Assembly: GCA_013362835.1 (NCBI GenBank)
Contig: JABFVJ010000228.1
Span: forward strand, 1-5,493
DNA: 5,493 nucleotides
Source: Nonomuraea sp.
GTDB taxonomy: Bacteria > Actinomycetota > Actinomycetes > Streptosporangiales > Streptosporangiaceae
Direction of reading: 5' to 3'
A program made the translations under genes and the position numbers. The notes below the pieces were generated by a model. The model ran no database searches. It was not told where the DNA came from and saw only the letters and a list, made by a program, of their open reading frames with translations. Below are positions 5,405 through 5,493 of the stretch, piece by piece (the stretch's first letter is position 1; each line of letters opens with the position of its first letter).

Positions 5405-5493
5405 ATGGCTGACGTGTGGGACATCGCGGTCGTGGGTGCGGGACCGGCGGGCGCGGCGGCGGCGCTGCGGGCCGCGCAGCTGCGGCCCGGCCT
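5405..5493 (+). CDS. FAD-dependent oxidoreductase, N-terminal fragment (geranylgeranyl-reductase family likely; 3' truncated by window edge)
   Basis: Only the first 29 residues are visible. They begin MADVWDIAVVGAGPAGAAAA and contain the dinucleotide-binding fingerprint GAGPAG (11-16) on a beta-alpha-beta Rossmann start, the standard N-terminal FAD-binding site of flavoprotein monooxygenases and reductases. The phrase WDIAVVGAGPAG with an Ala-rich helix and LRPG is the style of actinobacterial geranylgeranyl-reductase-family proteins, which reduce prenyl chains of menaquinone or lipids. That subfamily call is recognition from memory and cannot be confirmed from so short a piece. ATG 5405 is the first in-frame start after upstream codons with no start; GTG 5414 is an alternative. 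A weak GGGA lies 10 bases upstream. The gene follows the GH15 stop by 40 bp in the same direction, so read-through transcription is possible. Confidence 0.8.
   Translation, partial: MADVWDIAVVGAGPAGAAAALRAAQLRPG

Noticed and set aside
3304..5424. A 706-codon open frame antisense to the GH15 gene
   Set aside because: Long antisense open frames are expected in DNA with this third-position GC bias; the product has no recognisable domain, while the plus strand encodes a clear GH15 enzyme.
1..5493. Mobile elements, CRISPR arrays, tRNA/rRNA genes, riboswitches, phage or toxin genes
   Set aside because: No spaced direct repeats, transposase motifs, cloverleaf-like segments or conserved RNA folds were seen on either strand; the gaps between genes are all under 100 bp.

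Overview
The window is high-GC DNA, about 70% or more by eye, with strongly C/G-ending codons. It shows actinobacterial habits: weak or absent Shine-Dalgarno sites, a leaderless-looking promoter, and tightly packed genes. The protein set and its style fit a filamentous actinomycete of the Streptosporangiales (Nonomuraea-like) or a relative. That placement is an impression from the proteins, not a computed result.

Layout: (1) Positions 1-807, plus strand, hold the C-terminal half of a POT/PTR2 proton-coupled peptide transporter, cut by the left window edge. (2) Eleven bases later, 819-1430 plus strand, comes a complete small membrane protein of the UPF0126 / prokaryotic TRIC cation-channel family. 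(3) Convergent to it, 1427-2857 minus strand, is a complete MocR-type regulator: a GntR-like winged helix fused to a fold-type I aminotransferase-like PLP domain. The two convergent genes share a CTAG that supplies both stop codons. (4) Divergent from the regulator, 2921-3523 plus strand, is a YczE-like polytopic membrane protein. (5) Positions 3604-5364, plus strand, hold a complete cytoplasmic glycoside hydrolase family 15 protein (trehalase/glucoamylase type) behind a leaderless TAGCGT promoter. (6) From 5405 to the right edge is the N-terminus of an FAD-dependent oxidoreductase, probably of the geranylgeranyl-reductase family.

The functional centre is the divergent MocR (YczR-like) / YczE pair. 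The 63-bp gap between them carries a symmetric set of ATTGGC/GCCAAT half-sites. Two half-sites 11 bp apart face two more 11 bp apart across a 2-bp centre, with a further copy beside the regulator start. This fits an operator for the divergent promoter pair, by which the regulator, with PLP or a PLP adduct, would repress itself and control the membrane protein. The association of YczR-type MocR proteins with YczE-type membrane proteins has been described bioinformatically. Neither the transported molecule nor the effector is known to me, and the operator arrangement here is read directly from the sequence.

The other genes show no clear functional link to that pair. No RNA gene, CRISPR array, insertion sequence, attachment site or origin was seen. 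Every gap between genes is shorter than 100 bp, and each is described.
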